A DNA stretch of 64,000 nt from Asterias rubens (GCF_902459465.1 NC_047063.1:15809343-15873342); one strand, 5' to 3'. Positions 37,777 through 49,489 are shown, numbered from the stretch's first letter. Program-made: numbers and translations. Notes: generated from the letters alone by a model not told the origin.

Positions 37777-40700
37777 CTGCAAGCAAAAAATAATTTATAA
37801 ACATTTTTAGCAAAATTAACTGTAACTTTTTGGTGGCATCATTGTACGCACTCGCCCAACACGAATCATAATGGTCACTCGAATGTTGCCAATAAAACGG
37901 GGTTTGGATAAAATTGATGCAAAAGGGTTAGTATGTCCCTCTAGAAAATACTGACAGCTAGCATATTACTTGATAAATTTAATGGGTGTTCTGGGCTACA
38001 CGATAAAGCCGCTTCTTATGAAATTAAATTTGCCGTTTGCCGTTGAGCCCACGTCCATTGACCTCGCTTCATTCTACATGTGGCCATTCCACATGGGGAT
38101 TCGCAGTTAAATCCGACGCACATGTGTGTACAATATCTGTCCTCGTTTAGAGGGAAGGTACACGTTTGGTAATTACTCAAAACAAATATGAACTTATAAA
38201 CTGACTTTGGAACGAGCATTGCAGAGCTGTTGATAGTATAACGTACTGTGGGAAACGACTCCCTCTAATGTATAGTTTTAGAAAAAGAGGTAATTTCTCA
38301 CTAAAATATTAAAAGACTTCCAGCTAGAAGTATTTTATTCCTACTGAAAACACACACATTCTTCAAACAGAGGTGTTTTTTCTTTCATCATTTTCCCCCA
38401 ACTCCGATGACAAATTGAGCTCGAATTTTCACAGTTTTGTTATCTTATGCATACGTTGAAATACACCAAGTGAGACAGTTTACCAATGGTGTACCTTCCC
38501 TTTAAGGACAGGAGACCAGTCTAGCCATGCCACCCCGTACCTACCCCAGTTGTAAGCAAACAGTAAAACGTTATTGAGACCCCCCTGAAAACCCCCGCAC
38601 AGATTTGAACTTCTTTTAACACTTACTTGCATTTCCACTGTAGCTGCCTACAGTCAATGTGTAACTTCTCCCTGAGAGATAAAACGAGTCGTACTCGGCC
38701 CATGCACTCTCACCCTCCCAATCTAAGAGATCAATGCGCAGGCGCCAGGTGCCTGATGACGTCAGTGTCTTGATATTTGCATTCCCCAACCAAAATTCAG
38801 ATTCGAAGTCACCGAAGCCGTTTTTGTAACTGTTCCAGTCCTGATTAAAGTCAACGGAGCCGTCCTCACGACGTTGAATTACCTTTGACACAGAACAGAA
38901 AATGAACAGACAAAAGAAAGAAATTACATAAAATTCGAAAAAGTTAGTTGCTGCCAAAATGTGTCATTGTGTGAGTGGAAGAAAGGGGGAGGGGTAGCCT
39001 ACAGGTACAGGGCGGCCTCCAAACACTTGCCCTCTTGTGCATCCCTCAAAGATGTGATCGGCAAACAAAATCGCAAAATAAAAAACGATTTGACTGCGGT
39101 CTTTGGTCAGCCATCCCCCAGAGGAAAAAATGGCAGTTGTACCATGTTTTCGCCCCTAGCCTCCCTCCCGGTCCCCCGGCCGCGCTCCCGGCCCCTCCGT
39201 TGTTTCGCCGTACAGGCCTGATATGGTCACAAGCTTTTGCAACTTCAAGACCTTGAACGAATATTTCTTGGAAAAAACTTTTCCCAAAAGTTTACTCTGA
39301 CATACTTACGATCCATCCCCCGTCTTCATCGATATCACAATAGACTTTCATAGCAACATCTCCGGTTGTGTATATCACATGAGCACCGCTCTGCCGTCCA
39401 TGTTTAGCCAGTGCATCACAATCAGAAGCTGCAAGAGAAGGAGGTTGAATAGTCAGCATCAACAAGGTTTTATGTATTCATGAATGGTCTCCATCATCCA
39501 GGTGTCTCAGTTTAGAATAAAATGTATGATTTATGTAATCAAATTAATTGGAGTTACTCTTTAAAGCCATTGGACCCTTTCGGTAAACAGTGTTGTCCAA
39601 GGCCCACACTTTGTGTACCACAACTTCTATATCAAATAATAAACCTGTAAAAATTTAGGCTCAATCGGTCATCGGAGTCGGGAGAAAACAACGGAAAAAC
39701 ACACCCTTGTTTCCGCGCGTTTCGCCGTGTCATGACATGGGTTTAAAATAAATCCATAATTCTCGTTAACGAGAATTTATATTGTTTTGCTGTTTTCTCA
39801 AAAAGTAAAGCATTTCATGGAATAATATTTCCGGAGAAGTCTTTCACCATATGCCTTCTGTAATCTCTGTAAGTTATTTGTAAATCTGTGAACTTTTTTT
39901 TTTCTGAACCGAAAGGGTCCAATGGCTTTAAAGGCAGTTGGCACTATTGGTAATTACTGAACATAATTATTGGCATAAAACCTTACTGGGTATAACGAGT
40001 AATGGGAATAGGTTGGTAGTATAAAACATTGTGACCCTCTGAAGTGGAGTAGTTGTCGAGAAAGAAGTATACTTCCACGAATTTGATTTCGAGACCTCAG
40101 ATTTATAATTTTTAGGTCTCGAAATCAAGCATCTAAAAGCACACAACTTCGTGTGACAAGGGTGTTTTTTCTTTCATCATTATCTTGCAACTTTGACGAC
40201 CGATTGAGCTCAAATTTTCACAGGTTTGTTATTTTATGCGTTTTGTTGAGATACATCAAGTGAGAAGGCTGGTCTTTGACAATTACCAATAGTGTCCAGT
40301 GTCTTTAACCCATGACACACCAGGACAGTTTTTTTTACAATACAAAGGAGGGACACAGTATTTGAGAGCTTATAGCGACCTTTCAAATGTTTTACGCACA
40401 AAATACGCACATAATTGACCCTCCCTTATGATGATCGCTAAGTGTAAACAAAAAACATGTATTCATAAAATAATACCTCAGACAGTTTCTCTATTCCTAT
40501 TGATGGAAAGCGCGTCACGTGGGTGTGTATAAACCTTTGTTTATGACCAGTAAAAAGTGTTGGTAAAATTATCTCGGTAAAATTATTTTAAGAACCAGGT
40601 CTCGTTGGGTTTAAACCACGAGTTGAAAACCTCTTCACCACACATTGATTCCCTTAATTAAAATAATTACAAATGAAATGGTACCAATTAATTCTGTCGT

Positions 40701-41951
40701 GGTTGGAGCTTCAGTTGTTGTTTTACTCGTCGTGATGACGGTGGTGTCTTGCGTGGATGGCATCGGCGAGGTTCTCGTCTCTGGTGGTACTGTTGTTGGT
40801 GATACCTCTGTCGTTGTTGGGAGCGAGGTTGCCTTTGGGTCCGGTGATGAGACAAGATGTTTGGTGGTTTTCTGAAAATGGTTGATAAAGGTTTTGTTTT
40901 AATGTCCACTGATGTAATTGTATTTTAACATTAACATGTTAGAAAAACACACTCAAAGATAAAACAGAAATTACTTCTGGAAAAACAATTCTTGAGGTAT
41001 AAAATGTCGTGTATGTAACTGATTGTTGACAATTGATTTCAATTTATTATAAAAAAAGAAGGAATGAATAAATTCAACGTCCTTAATTTTGATTGCTCGG
41101 CCTAGGAACCGAGCCACGCCCATCTTCCCACACAGGGGTAGACTAAACACCAAGCGATGTGTTTGGTTTGAAGACAAACATAGACCCTTTTCGAAACCAC
41201 GGCTTAGGTTTTGGATTCGGCTTCAGGCTCCGTCCTCTCGTCTGAAGCCCTGAGCACGTACGCAAAGTACGCGCTAAATTTTTTTTAGGGAGGTTTAGCT
41301 GCACGTTACGCGAGCAAAAACGTGAACTTCAGAAAAGTGTGCCTTTTATAGGTGACATTGCATGCTCGTATGGTGTCTGCACGTACGTACCTGACTTTAA
41401 AAAATGGTAACTTCACGTGAGCTAAAAACGTGAGATTTTAACGACACAATGTTCTGACGTTCACGTTCACTCACGCCGAACGTGCAGCTAAACCTCCCTG
41501 TTAAATGTCAAAACAACCGCGGAGCCAAGTAAGTCTGGGCCGAGTCTGGAGCCGCAGTACCTAGACTCTAGCCACCCTCGTTGTTTGATACAACATAAGA
41601 ACAAAATTGACTCACCTGCCATTCATCGTTTGTGTCTGGTCCACAATACTCAAACTCCGCATTACCCCGGTACTCCCCTGCTGTAGCTTTTGCTCTCTGC
41701 ACAGCATTCAGATGACATTCCTTTAGTCCAGTTGCGTAGTTGACCGACTGGCAACTCGGAACAGTAAAGCATCTCGCTACGCATTTCAAACGGGATATCC
41801 CGTAAGCCACTTGCACTACATGGTTTGTGAGGAAATGATTTTTAACGCAGTTCACCGATTGCCCCCTATAGCCCCATTCGGACAGCTGACATGAAGTCGG
41901 TGCAAACAACCCAAGGCACACCGTGAAAACAAAGACTATTTGGGCGTACAT
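37526..41951 (-). CDS. Secreted PAN/apple-mucin linker-fibrinogen-related protein, 5 exons, complete
   Basis: Exons 41951-41616, 40871-40685, 39428-39310, 38882-38627 and 37776-37526 join in phase to 382 residues plus stop. Residues 1-21 are a signal peptide. Residues 22-112 hold six Cys (35, 57, 61, 67, 79, 103) in a PAN/apple-like pattern with CQSVNYATGLKECHL. Residues 113-174 are a Thr/Pro-rich linker likely O-glycosylated. Residues 175-382 are a fibrinogen-related domain: DCDAL, VYCDIDEDGGWIVIQRR, calcium loop DRDNDGG (315-321), SCASSYMSGWWFNYC and SNLNG, with four Cys (178, 205, 326, 339) for the two usual disulfides. Such domains in ficolins and tachylectins bind acetylated sugars. A lectin or immune role is inference. 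The donor of exon 2 (GTACCA) is weak, but phase supports it. Confidence 0.9.
38147..38505 (+). mobile_element. MITE, family 1 variant, complete, in FReD gene intron 4
   Basis: Left AGGGAAGGTACACGTTTGG and right inverted CAATGGTGTACCTTCCCTTTAA, about 360 bp. TTAA is present at the right end, TTAG at the left. Confidence 0.8.
38627..38882 (-). CDS. FReD protein exon 4: middle of fibrinogen-related domain
   Basis: 85 codons, VIQRREDGSVDFNQDW... to GSYSGNA, with the family hallmarks VIQRR, FWLGN and LRIDL. Donor GTAAGT. Confidence 0.94.
39310..39428 (-). CDS. FReD protein exon 3: start of fibrinogen-related domain
   Basis: 39 codons with the first two conserved Cys (DCDAL and VYCD) and DEDGGWI. 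The family usually has DGGGW, so one Gly is absent here. Confidence 0.92.
39561..39931 (+). mobile_element. TTAA-type MITE, variant with CCATTGGACCCTTTCGG terminus
   Basis: TTAAAGCCATTGGACCCTTT at the left and the exact inverse at the right, ending in TTAA at 39928-39931. That TTAA is also the start of the next element. Confidence 0.85.
39928..40308 (+). mobile_element. TTAA-type MITE, family 1 copy abutting the previous one
   Basis: Starts at the shared TTAA (39928-39931) with AAAGGCAGTTGGCACTATTG and ends AGTGTCCAGTGTCTTTAA at 40308. In intron 2 of the FReD gene. Confidence 0.85.
40468..40655. mobile_element. Foldback element, same family as 30560, short copy
   Basis: CTCAGACAGTTTCTCTATTC, GCGTCACGTGGGTGTGTATA, then AAGAACCAGGTCTCGTTGGG and TTCACCACACATTGATTCCC. 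In FReD intron 2, directly before exon 2 on the plus strand. Confidence 0.68.
40685..40871 (-). CDS. FReD protein exon 2: Thr/Pro-rich linker
   Basis: 62 codons (KTTKHLVSSPDPKATS... to TTTELI) with about a third Thr. The frame was chosen because it joins exon 1 in phase 0 and exon 3 in phase 1. The other frames give Arg/Gln-rich or Val-rich peptides that do not join. Confidence 0.82.
41287..41501. mobile_element. Palindromic MITE (AGGGAGGTTTAGCTGCACG)
   Basis: Arms AGGGAGGTTTAGCTGCACGT and ACGTGCAGCTAAACCTCCCT are perfect at the ends. Located in intron 1 of the FReD gene. Confidence 0.82.
41616..41951 (-). CDS. FReD protein exon 1: signal peptide and PAN/apple-like domain
   Basis: 112 codons ending NDEWQ|GTGAGT. 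The start is the first Met, followed directly by a hydrophobic core (IVFVFTVCLGLF) and a likely cleavage after TSC. Confidence 0.9.
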
Positions 41952-43479
41952 TTTAGAACTGCAACTCCTCTGGAATTAGTCCTCCCCAACGCATTCAATA
42001 GTGTTACGTCTTCTTAGCGCTCACACCACCAGACAGCTTCTGCAAATGTGAGATTATTTTCCGAACGGAGGTGTTGAGCTGTGCTCGTGACATGAGCACA
42101 GTTTGGTGACTTGTAGAGTTAGCATGATCTTAAGCCGGCAAAAAAATTTTGCTCTACAACCCAAGTCTAAGAACAGCGGTCTATTCATAAACAATCAATA
42201 TCATTATTTCTTCACAGAACCAGACGAGTTTTACGATCTTATAACCGTCTGCATTGTTTGACGGTCGCGCAAGAGAAATGGATTGAGTTGAGACAATCCA
42301 TAATAACCAACTGCTCTGTTCGAGTGTTGAATAAGTTGAATACAGTCAATTGATTTGAACGAAATAATTAAAAATACCGAATTTTAATTACGCGATGTTT
42401 GCAGATATGAACCGACGAAGCGAAATAACTTTATTGATTGAAGAAAAAGAAATTGGCATCGTCAGTTCACATCAAAACTAATTTAGGAAAACCTTCTTGC
42501 TAATTTTCACACTTCTTGAACACATCTTATAAATAGTGTATTAATTCAACGCAGGTATTATTTTTAACCCGCATGCATTACTTTTTCATTTTAAAATCAA
42601 TTAAATGCGTCACCAAGGAAGGACCTGCTTTGAACTCCACTCCAAACCATTAACTGTGTACCGTAAATAAGCAAACATGAATTGGTCCGTCTTTCAACAG
42701 CAGCATTAATGATCACCACCACCACTGCAGAACTGCCCTGCCCCACCCACTCCCACTGCCACCACCCGCACCGATCACCACCAGACTGAAACAGTAATCC
42801 CCTAACGTACCATGGCTACCACCACCACAATGCAGACGCACAACGCGTATGCGTCACGTAACGATCAGCCCCATTATAACAAACATGCTCAATGTTCCGT
42901 CGCTTTTCCAACCCAGAGTGTTAGTGCGATGTGCAATATTGACATGTCTCATAACGAGTTGGCTCCCACTTGGTGAGAGCGGCAGTAATGGCCGTGTGTG
43001 ACGTCAGTGCAAGGGTTAAATAAGTGACAATATAACTTTTTAGTTAAACTTGACCCAAGTTGAACTTTCGTGGAGTCCTTGTTCGTCTAAATCCACAGCC
43101 TGCACTAAAATGAATATCTTATTTGATTAGCATGAGATCCGCCTTGAAACAAGTCTACAACTAGTACACCGTGAGCAGAAGTATTGCCGCAAGCATCGAC
43201 CGAAATACTTTGACCCAGCACAGTTCACATAAGTTCAATTATATCATACATCTTGAATAACACCAATGCATTTTCGATGAGAATATTTAATTATTGAAAA
43301 AGTCTTTCGTTTTGTATTGATTGTATTATTGACCCTGACATCATCAGTGCTTGGCCTACAGAGTACGTCTGTGCATGCGTGTGCGAGGTCATTCACCCGA
43401 CGCATTAGAAAGGAACCGTACCGACCGAAAAGGTACCGTACCGACTAAAAGACATCGTACCACTGCACGCATACGCCGG

Positions 43480-43626
43480 GTTCATACTTCATTTTAATGC
43501 GAATGCAATACGAATGTTGACGTCACAGGGATGTTTTCGCAGCGAGTGTTTCGCAGGGGTTGCCCATTTCGTGACATCAAAATTCGTATCGCATTCGCAT
43601 TCGCAGGGAATATGAACTGGGCTTGA
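43480..43626. mobile_element. Palindromic MITE, same family as 6675
   Basis: GCCGGGTTCATACTTCATTT ... GAATATGAACTGGGCTTG with inner ATTCGTATCGCATTCGCATT. Confidence 0.74.
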
Positions 43627-43782
43627 GTATTTCCCTCCATCAGCAATGTAGCAGTTGTAGTGAAGTTGGTAACTTGTTTGAAGTTTGACATTCGATCTAT
43701 TGAGTACTAGTCATACTGGCATGTCTTGAAAGACACGCACTATCCTTCACCATTCAGTTTGGTTGAAAAGAAAAATCCCAAC

Positions 43783-43887
43783 CTAATAATAATAATAATA
43801 ATAATAATTACAGTCCTGGATTAGAACCTGGGACCAACGCCACAAAATGGCAGCGTCCCGCCCACTGAACCAACTCGCTTGAGAGTG
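43783..43887 (-). mobile_element. tRNA-derived SINE with (TAA)n-type tail
   Basis: Minus strand GAGTTGGTTCAGTGGGCGGG and CCCAGGTTCTAATCCAGGAC followed by a run of ATT repeats. Confidence 0.65.
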
Positions 43888-44024
43888 AAACGGAGCAAAT
43901 TAATGTATGACTAATATTATTAGTGATAACTTATATGGTGTTGAGCTGATTTGAATCGTTACAGGCTGAGTGGTAGCAAGCCATCATACTAGTTGAGCCC
44001 TTGAAACACCTGCTGGAATGTAGT

Positions 44025-44405
44025 CATAAGGCCCTTGTCACACGAGGCAACTTTTACAGGCAACTCGGAGACAACCAACTACAGTACATGATACATGTTC
44101 ACTTTGGTATGTAGCACAGTGAGTAATTTTTGAACAACTCCCTACGGACAATGTGACATATGTTTACATTCAAACCGCCCTCTGTTGAAAAAAACACTGT
44201 ATACGTCATGTTTCGTCAAAACCCAAAGGTTTTGCCCGGCGGTATGCGCGCGAATCATGTTATGGTTTTCGAGTGACGTGTGAGGTCACATCGTCTATAC
44301 GACAACAAGCAAAAATATGTTAACAATGAAATGTGAATGGTTTTTCTTCCCGGAGATTGCCTGGACCTGGTTACATGTAGTTTGCCTTATGTTACACGCG
44401 GCCAT
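44025..44405. mobile_element. Possible MITE with CCTTGTCACACGAGGCAAC ends
   Basis: GGCCCTTGTCACACGAGGCA near the left and TTGCCTTATGTTACACGCGG near the right are approximate inverses, with further pairing (GGCAACTCGGAG / CCGGAGATTGCC). Confidence 0.55.
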
Positions 44406-44674
44406 TTAGATGCACCATGATGTTGTGATTATTGAACTTCCCCCCCAGGAAACACACATTTCCCATTGAGTTGAATTAAATTTATCTCAGCATTTATTTC
44501 CATATTGCAAAATATACGTCATACGGACCCCTTTAAGTCCAGTGGTTTATGTTGTTGCGGACAGATATGTGTGTTGCGGTATCGGCAAAGTAAACAAAAT
44601 GAACGTCGCCAAACAAGACTGTTCATGCAGATGTTCAATTACCATTAAGCCTACTGGTCCGATTTCAAGGCATT

Positions 44675-45835
44675 TCAAGAATAGTACAAATAAAAACTTA
44701 AAAGCATGACCATAACACCAACAATACACCCAAAGTATATCCAATATAGCAGTACAATACTGGTATCGTCGCCGTTTTGTAATACTTTGCCCACCACAGC
44801 ATCCCAAATTGCAATAGTATCTTCATTCACGCCATTCCAGTTATGTCCTGAACCAGTTGCAATGCCGTGTCTTAACGCGGATCGTACCGGTGCAAATTGT
44901 TCATATTGATGCGACAACTGGGGTTCGACTCCAACCTTCCTCATGACTAATCCAATGAAGACATCGTCCCATTGTAGAAAACGCACATGGCCTGACTTCC
45001 AGTACATTGCCATAGCGACATCCCCAGACATGACGTAACACGCACCGTTTAAAAATGGCGCGTACGTGGGTTCGGGATACATCTTCAGGGGCGTGTACCA
45101 CTTGGATGACTTATGTCTGTGGGGCAGAGGGTCTGTGCGTAGATGTCCCTCTGCAAAGTTCACCCTAGACTTCTTTACAAGTCGGCGCACAAGGTGAACT
45201 ATGTTCAGGACCATATCCGAATCGATGCTCATTACGTATTCAGCCTGGGGACAAAACAACGTCACCCATCTCAATCCCATGATGTTCTTGTAGGTCATGT
45301 TCTGGTAGGCGTCTAGAAAATCCTCTTGAATGAAATAATGATGGGTATCATCTTCGATTTGAATACGTTGCTTAATCACCGGGTCATCTGTCTGACCAAT
45401 CAGAAACATCGTTAGTGTCCGTCGACCGAGCACCTCTGTAACGCCTCCCCATGTTCGCATAATTTGTTGTCGATCATAAGTCTCATTCGGTCGACATTTG
45501 ACGAGAATAACGAGGAATATCTGCCCATTCTCAGTGTTTTTGAAACACGCATCCTCATTGGCAATCGTGAAATTAAACAGGTGTGGGTTGATGACTCTAT
45601 CACTGTATAAAGGAATGCCGGTGTCATTACCCGCTAACCATATTGATCCATCGTGAAGAGCTGATTCATTCACAGGAGTATCTTCCCTATCCGATAGTCT
45701 GTCGTGTAGTAGAATGGTTGATTCACCAACATGGTGCCTTGGCGAGATAACGGTAAAATACACCAGCAGGAACATACAGCAGGCATAGGCAAGCACAATT
45801 TTGTAAAACACGTGCACGAGTTTATCAGGCTGCAT
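44675..45835 (-). CDS. Beta-1,3-galactosyltransferase family (GT31), intronless, 386 aa
   Basis: Golgi type II membrane enzyme that adds a beta-1,3-linked hexose from a UDP-sugar. N-terminal anchor at about residues 10-30, short stem, then the catalytic domain with the GT31 motifs: RQQIMRTWG (122-130), FLIG, EDFLDAYQNMTYKN, DSD (205-207, the metal/UDP-binding triad), YAPFLNGACYVMS and WDDVFIG (289-295). No stop or frameshift, a single exon as in vertebrate B3GALT genes. The donor/acceptor sugar cannot be told from sequence. Odd: residues 359-385 (IVLLYWIYFGCIVGVMVMLL core) form a second strongly hydrophobic stretch at the extreme C-terminus. A minus-strand AATAAA lies at 44493-44498, about 180 bases past the stop. 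Confidence 0.93.
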   Translation of the reverse strand: MQPDKLVHVFYKIVLAYACCMFLLVYFTVISPRHHVGESTILLHDRLSDREDTPVNESALHDGSIWLAGNDTGIPLYSDRVINPHLFNFTIANEDACFKNTENGQIFLVILVKCRPNETYDRQQIMRTWGGVTEVLGRRTLTMFLIGQTDDPVIKQRIQIEDDTHHYFIQEDFLDAYQNMTYKNIMGLRWVTLFCPQAEYVMSIDSDMVLNIVHLVRRLVKKSRVNFAEGHLRTDPLPHRHKSSKWYTPLKMYPEPTYAPFLNGACYVMSGDVAMAMYWKSGHVRFLQWDDVFIGLVMRKVGVEPQLSHQYEQFAPVRSALRHGIATGSGHNWNGVNEDTIAIWDAVVGKVLQNGDDTSIVLLYWIYFGCIVGVMVMLLSFYLYYS

Positions 45836-46286
45836 CGCAAATTCCTATACTCTGAAAGAGATAATATACAAAGTATAATGATGCGACAGTCTTGGCCATA
45901 AACTCTGCTTTCCTTCACATTCGTCTGTACAACTTCCACTGTTACACGTCATGCACGCCATTCCGATCACATAATGAACCCTTCCTGTATTGCTCATCAG
46001 TGCGCAGCAGTAACCTTTGTTATGTGAAAAAAAAAACACGCAGCATCCACTCTGCACATACATTTATATCAATCTTTAACGGTGTCAATTTTTTTATTAT
46101 ATATTTGGTGGACTGACCTCGTGATAATTGTTGACACTGCTGCAACGGACTATGACCGACGTTATTGTCAAAATGATATGGCATCCGTTATAAAGCGTGT
46201 GTTCTCCAAGTATGTCAAACGCAGGTTTGATTACGTACATGACCTGGTAATTATGTATTAAAAACGAATCTACACCAGTTCTTAAT

Positions 46287-46485
46287 CTTGAAGACACTGG
46301 ACACTATTGGTAATTGTCAAAGATCAGTCTTCTCACTTGGTGTATCTCAACATGTGCATAAAACATTTAACCTGTAAAAATTTGAGCTCAATCGGTCTTC
46401 GAAGTTGCGAGATAATAATGAAAGAAAAAACAACCTTGTCACACAAAGTTGAGTGTTTCCAAGACCTAAAACTCTAAATCTGTCT
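46287..46485 (-). mobile_element. TTAA-type MITE, family 1, truncated copy
   Basis: Left terminus GACACTGGACACTATTGG through the AAGTTGCGAGATAATAATGA block. The second half is missing. Confidence 0.75.
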
Positions 46486-47142
46486 TTAAACAATTTCGGG
46501 CGTGCAGAAAATCAACATTCCCTCGCCAACATGCCATTAGTCGCACATACCTATGTGGTAAGTTTAATGACAAAATATGTCCACATGCACAAAACAAAAT
46601 CGCAATAAATCAAATATACATCAAACATCAAATACGCATTTAGAGAGGTATAATTCGTAATGATAAATCAACGCCTCGAATCAAAATTTCTCTGCCTCTT
46701 TGCATAGTTAACACTGAAACACGTACACACTATCCGGTATGGATTAGGGGTCAGAGTTATTGAGTCAGCCCAACGGCAGGTATGCAAAATGAGTCACATG
46801 AATTCAACCCACCCAGTTCAAGTTTCTGTGTCATGTTAAGAAGTACACGAAATTCCTTTTCCTGGTATGAAAAGTATAAAACCACACCACAACAAACAAC
46901 TCTTAATATTAAAAATAAATTCTGTTTTAAAATTATTACAAAAATAACAAGTAGGCTACAGAGAGAAGATAGTAACACAATATAATCCTACAAAATTATT
47001 GGCCTTCGTATTGATTCAAACACTGTTACTGTTGTGTAGTAGTTTGTGGACTCTTTAAGGGTCTAAGAGTCAAAATTGCTCATCAGGAGAATTATAAAAA
47101 AAACCACCAAAACAATAATAGACTATTATCATAAAGTTGCCG

Positions 47143-47533
47143 TTAAAGACAGTGGACACTATTGGTAATTGTCAAAGACCAGTCTTCCCTCTTGGTGTAT
47201 CTGAACATAATTATGCATAAAATAACAAACCTGTGAAAATTTGAGCTCGATTGGTCGTCGGAGTTGCGAGATAACTACGAAAGAAAAAAACACCCTTGTC
47301 ACACGAAGTTGTGTGCTTTCAGATGCTTGATTTCGAGACCTCAAATTCTAAACTTGAGGTCTCGAAATCAAATTCGTGGAACATTACTCCTTTCTCGAAA
47401 ACTACGTCATTTCAGAGGGAGCTGTTTCTCAAAATGTATTTTACCATCAACCTCTCCCCATTACTCTTAATCAAGAAAGGTTTTATAATGAAAGTTATTT
47501 TGAGTAATTACCAATAGTGTCCACTGCCTTTAA
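47143..47533 (-). mobile_element. TTAA-type MITE, family 1, full-length copy
   Basis: Both TTAA sites, both termini and a well preserved central hairpin (TCGAGACCTCA...TGAGGTCTCGA near 47333-47366). Confidence 0.88.
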
Positions 47534-48637
47534 ATGTTTCTGCTGGGCATGTATGGCTTCCGAACATCCTGAAGCACATCCAGCCTTTGGGTGTACATTA
47601 TAATAGAATCTCAATATTAAAAACAGCAAAGTATACCCAATATTAAAAGTAACGAGCGCTTCAAACCACATGTCAATACAACGTATATAAAAAATATCAT
47701 GCATGATATTAAGCTAAACAAAGATCGACCTTGCTGCCATTGTATTCGGCAATATTATTATCAATGTCACTATTAGACTTGACTAAGTCCCAATCCCGTG
47801 CCATCCCCAGGAAATTACTGTTTTGTGATGCTCTGCATTCCAAAACCTGTTCCGCATCTCGTCGGGACCAAATTTTGACGGCAAGCGCGCAGTGGACTGT
47901 GTATGCTACGTGTTGTTTTATAGCAAGTTTGTGTATAACTATGCTAAGGGACCTCTCACACGAGAATGGGACTTGAATTAAGTCTATGCCACTATAGGCC
48001 ATTGTGTGTTTGGGCCGTGCCTGCATGCAGCAACATCCATCAATCATAATATATGCCGGGGCAATTTCAGAGATAAATATTTAGAAGCAATACAAACACA
48101 TTTACAAGCACTTTGGTCTCGTTTATCCAACACAGACTTACAGAACACGATATGATAGCCGATTATAAATAATAGGGTATGCATGTTGCATAGTTGCGTA
48201 GCCAGACCATTTTCATTTTTTGTTGGGGGGGGGGGGGAGCGGGGTGCAATGACATAATGAGGGGGACAACGCAATGTACATTCACATTCAATGTTATTAT
48301 ACTAATATGATTTCGGGGGGGGGGGTGTGATTGGTTCCAGAGCAGGTAGGGGGGGGGGGCTCCGTCCCCACCCGATTACGACACTGGTCTATTGTTAAAC
48401 TGGAATAAATGAATAGCATAATAGTCATCGATTTGTTTCAGTTATTGATGCTGGGGTATGCGTCGAAATTTGTTATAGGAAAACTCGCAATTATTTCCCA
48501 TATAATGCACAAAAAGCATCACTCAAAACAACGTCAATCAACTACAACCGAATGCGCTTATCTATATGGTATCCATGGCAACCAGGCAACCGTCTGCACG
48601 CGAATCTAACTACCCAAAAATAAACAATCATGGTAAA

Positions 48638-49024
48638 TTAAAGGCAGTGGACACTATTGGTAATTACTCGAAATACTTATTAGCATTAAACCTCACTTGG
48701 TAAAGAGTAATGGGGAGAGGTTGGCAGTATAAAACATTGTGAGAAACGGCTCCCTCTGAAGTGGAGTAGTTTTCGAGATAGAAGTAATTTTCCACGAATT
48801 TGATTTCGAGACCTCAAGTTTAGAACTTGAGGTCTCGAAATCAACCATCTAAACGCACACAACTTCGTGTGACAAGGGTGTTTTCTTCTTTCATTATTAT
48901 CTCGCAACTTTGATGACCGATTGAGCTCAAATTTTCACTGGTTTGTCATTTTATGCATATGTTGAGATACACCAACTGTGAAGGCTAGTCGTTGACAGTT
49001 ACCAATAGTGTCCACTGCCTTTAA
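48638..49024 (+). mobile_element. TTAA-type MITE, family 1, full-length copy
   Basis: TTAAAGGCAGTGGACACTAT to AGTGTCCACTGCCTTTAA, with the central hairpin CGAGACCTCAAG...CTTGAGGTCTCG. Opposite orientation to the 47143 copy. Confidence 0.88.
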
Positions 49025-49134
49025 ACACCAGCAGAGAGAAAATGCTCTCACCTGGAACATGTACATGTACACGCACTATTTGTACAGTAGAAACATTAAA
49101 GGGAAAGTATATCTTGTTTTTGAACCCGTCCGAA

Positions 49135-49489
49135 TTAAAGGCACTGTATACTATTGGTAATTACTCAAACTAATTGGTATGTAAAAACTTAATCGGTACC
49201 GAGCAATGGAGAGCTGTTGATAGCATAAAACATTGTTAGAAACGGCTCCCTCTGACGTAACGTCGTTCCTGAGAAACAGTTAATTTCTCACTTAACTTAT
49301 AAATTATGCATCTGAAAGCACACAAAGTTGTGCAACAAGGGTATTTTGTTCGTTCATATTTTTTTTGTAACTTCGATGACAATTATTGAACCCAAATGTT
49401 CACATTCTGTTTATTATATGCATATGTTGGGAAACACCAAGTGAGAATACTGGTCTTTGACAATAACCAAACGTGTCCAGTGCCTTTAA
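49135..49489 (+). mobile_element. TTAA-type MITE, family 1, diverged copy
   Basis: TTAAAGGCACTGTATACTAT at the left and CGTGTCCAGTGCCTTTAA at the right. The central hairpin is mostly lost. Confidence 0.82.

Larger units (their letters stand above)
41952..44674. other. Intergenic region upstream of the FReD gene
   Basis: 42000-43480 shows no repeat family or coding signal I recognise, apart from a CCACCACC-rich patch at 42710-42830. The 43480 MITE, 43783 SINE and 44025 element follow. The FReD promoter should lie just right of 41951, but no clear core motif was seen. Confidence 0.65.

Noticed and set aside
40688..40909. Arg/Gln-rich and Val-rich frames over the FReD linker
   Set aside because: Only the Thr/Pro-rich frame joins the PAN and fibrinogen exons in phase.
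47709..48047. 112-codon minus-strand frame ending KVDLCLA
   Set aside because: Composition is somewhat protein-like, but I recognise no domain, and no partner exon or promoter was seen.
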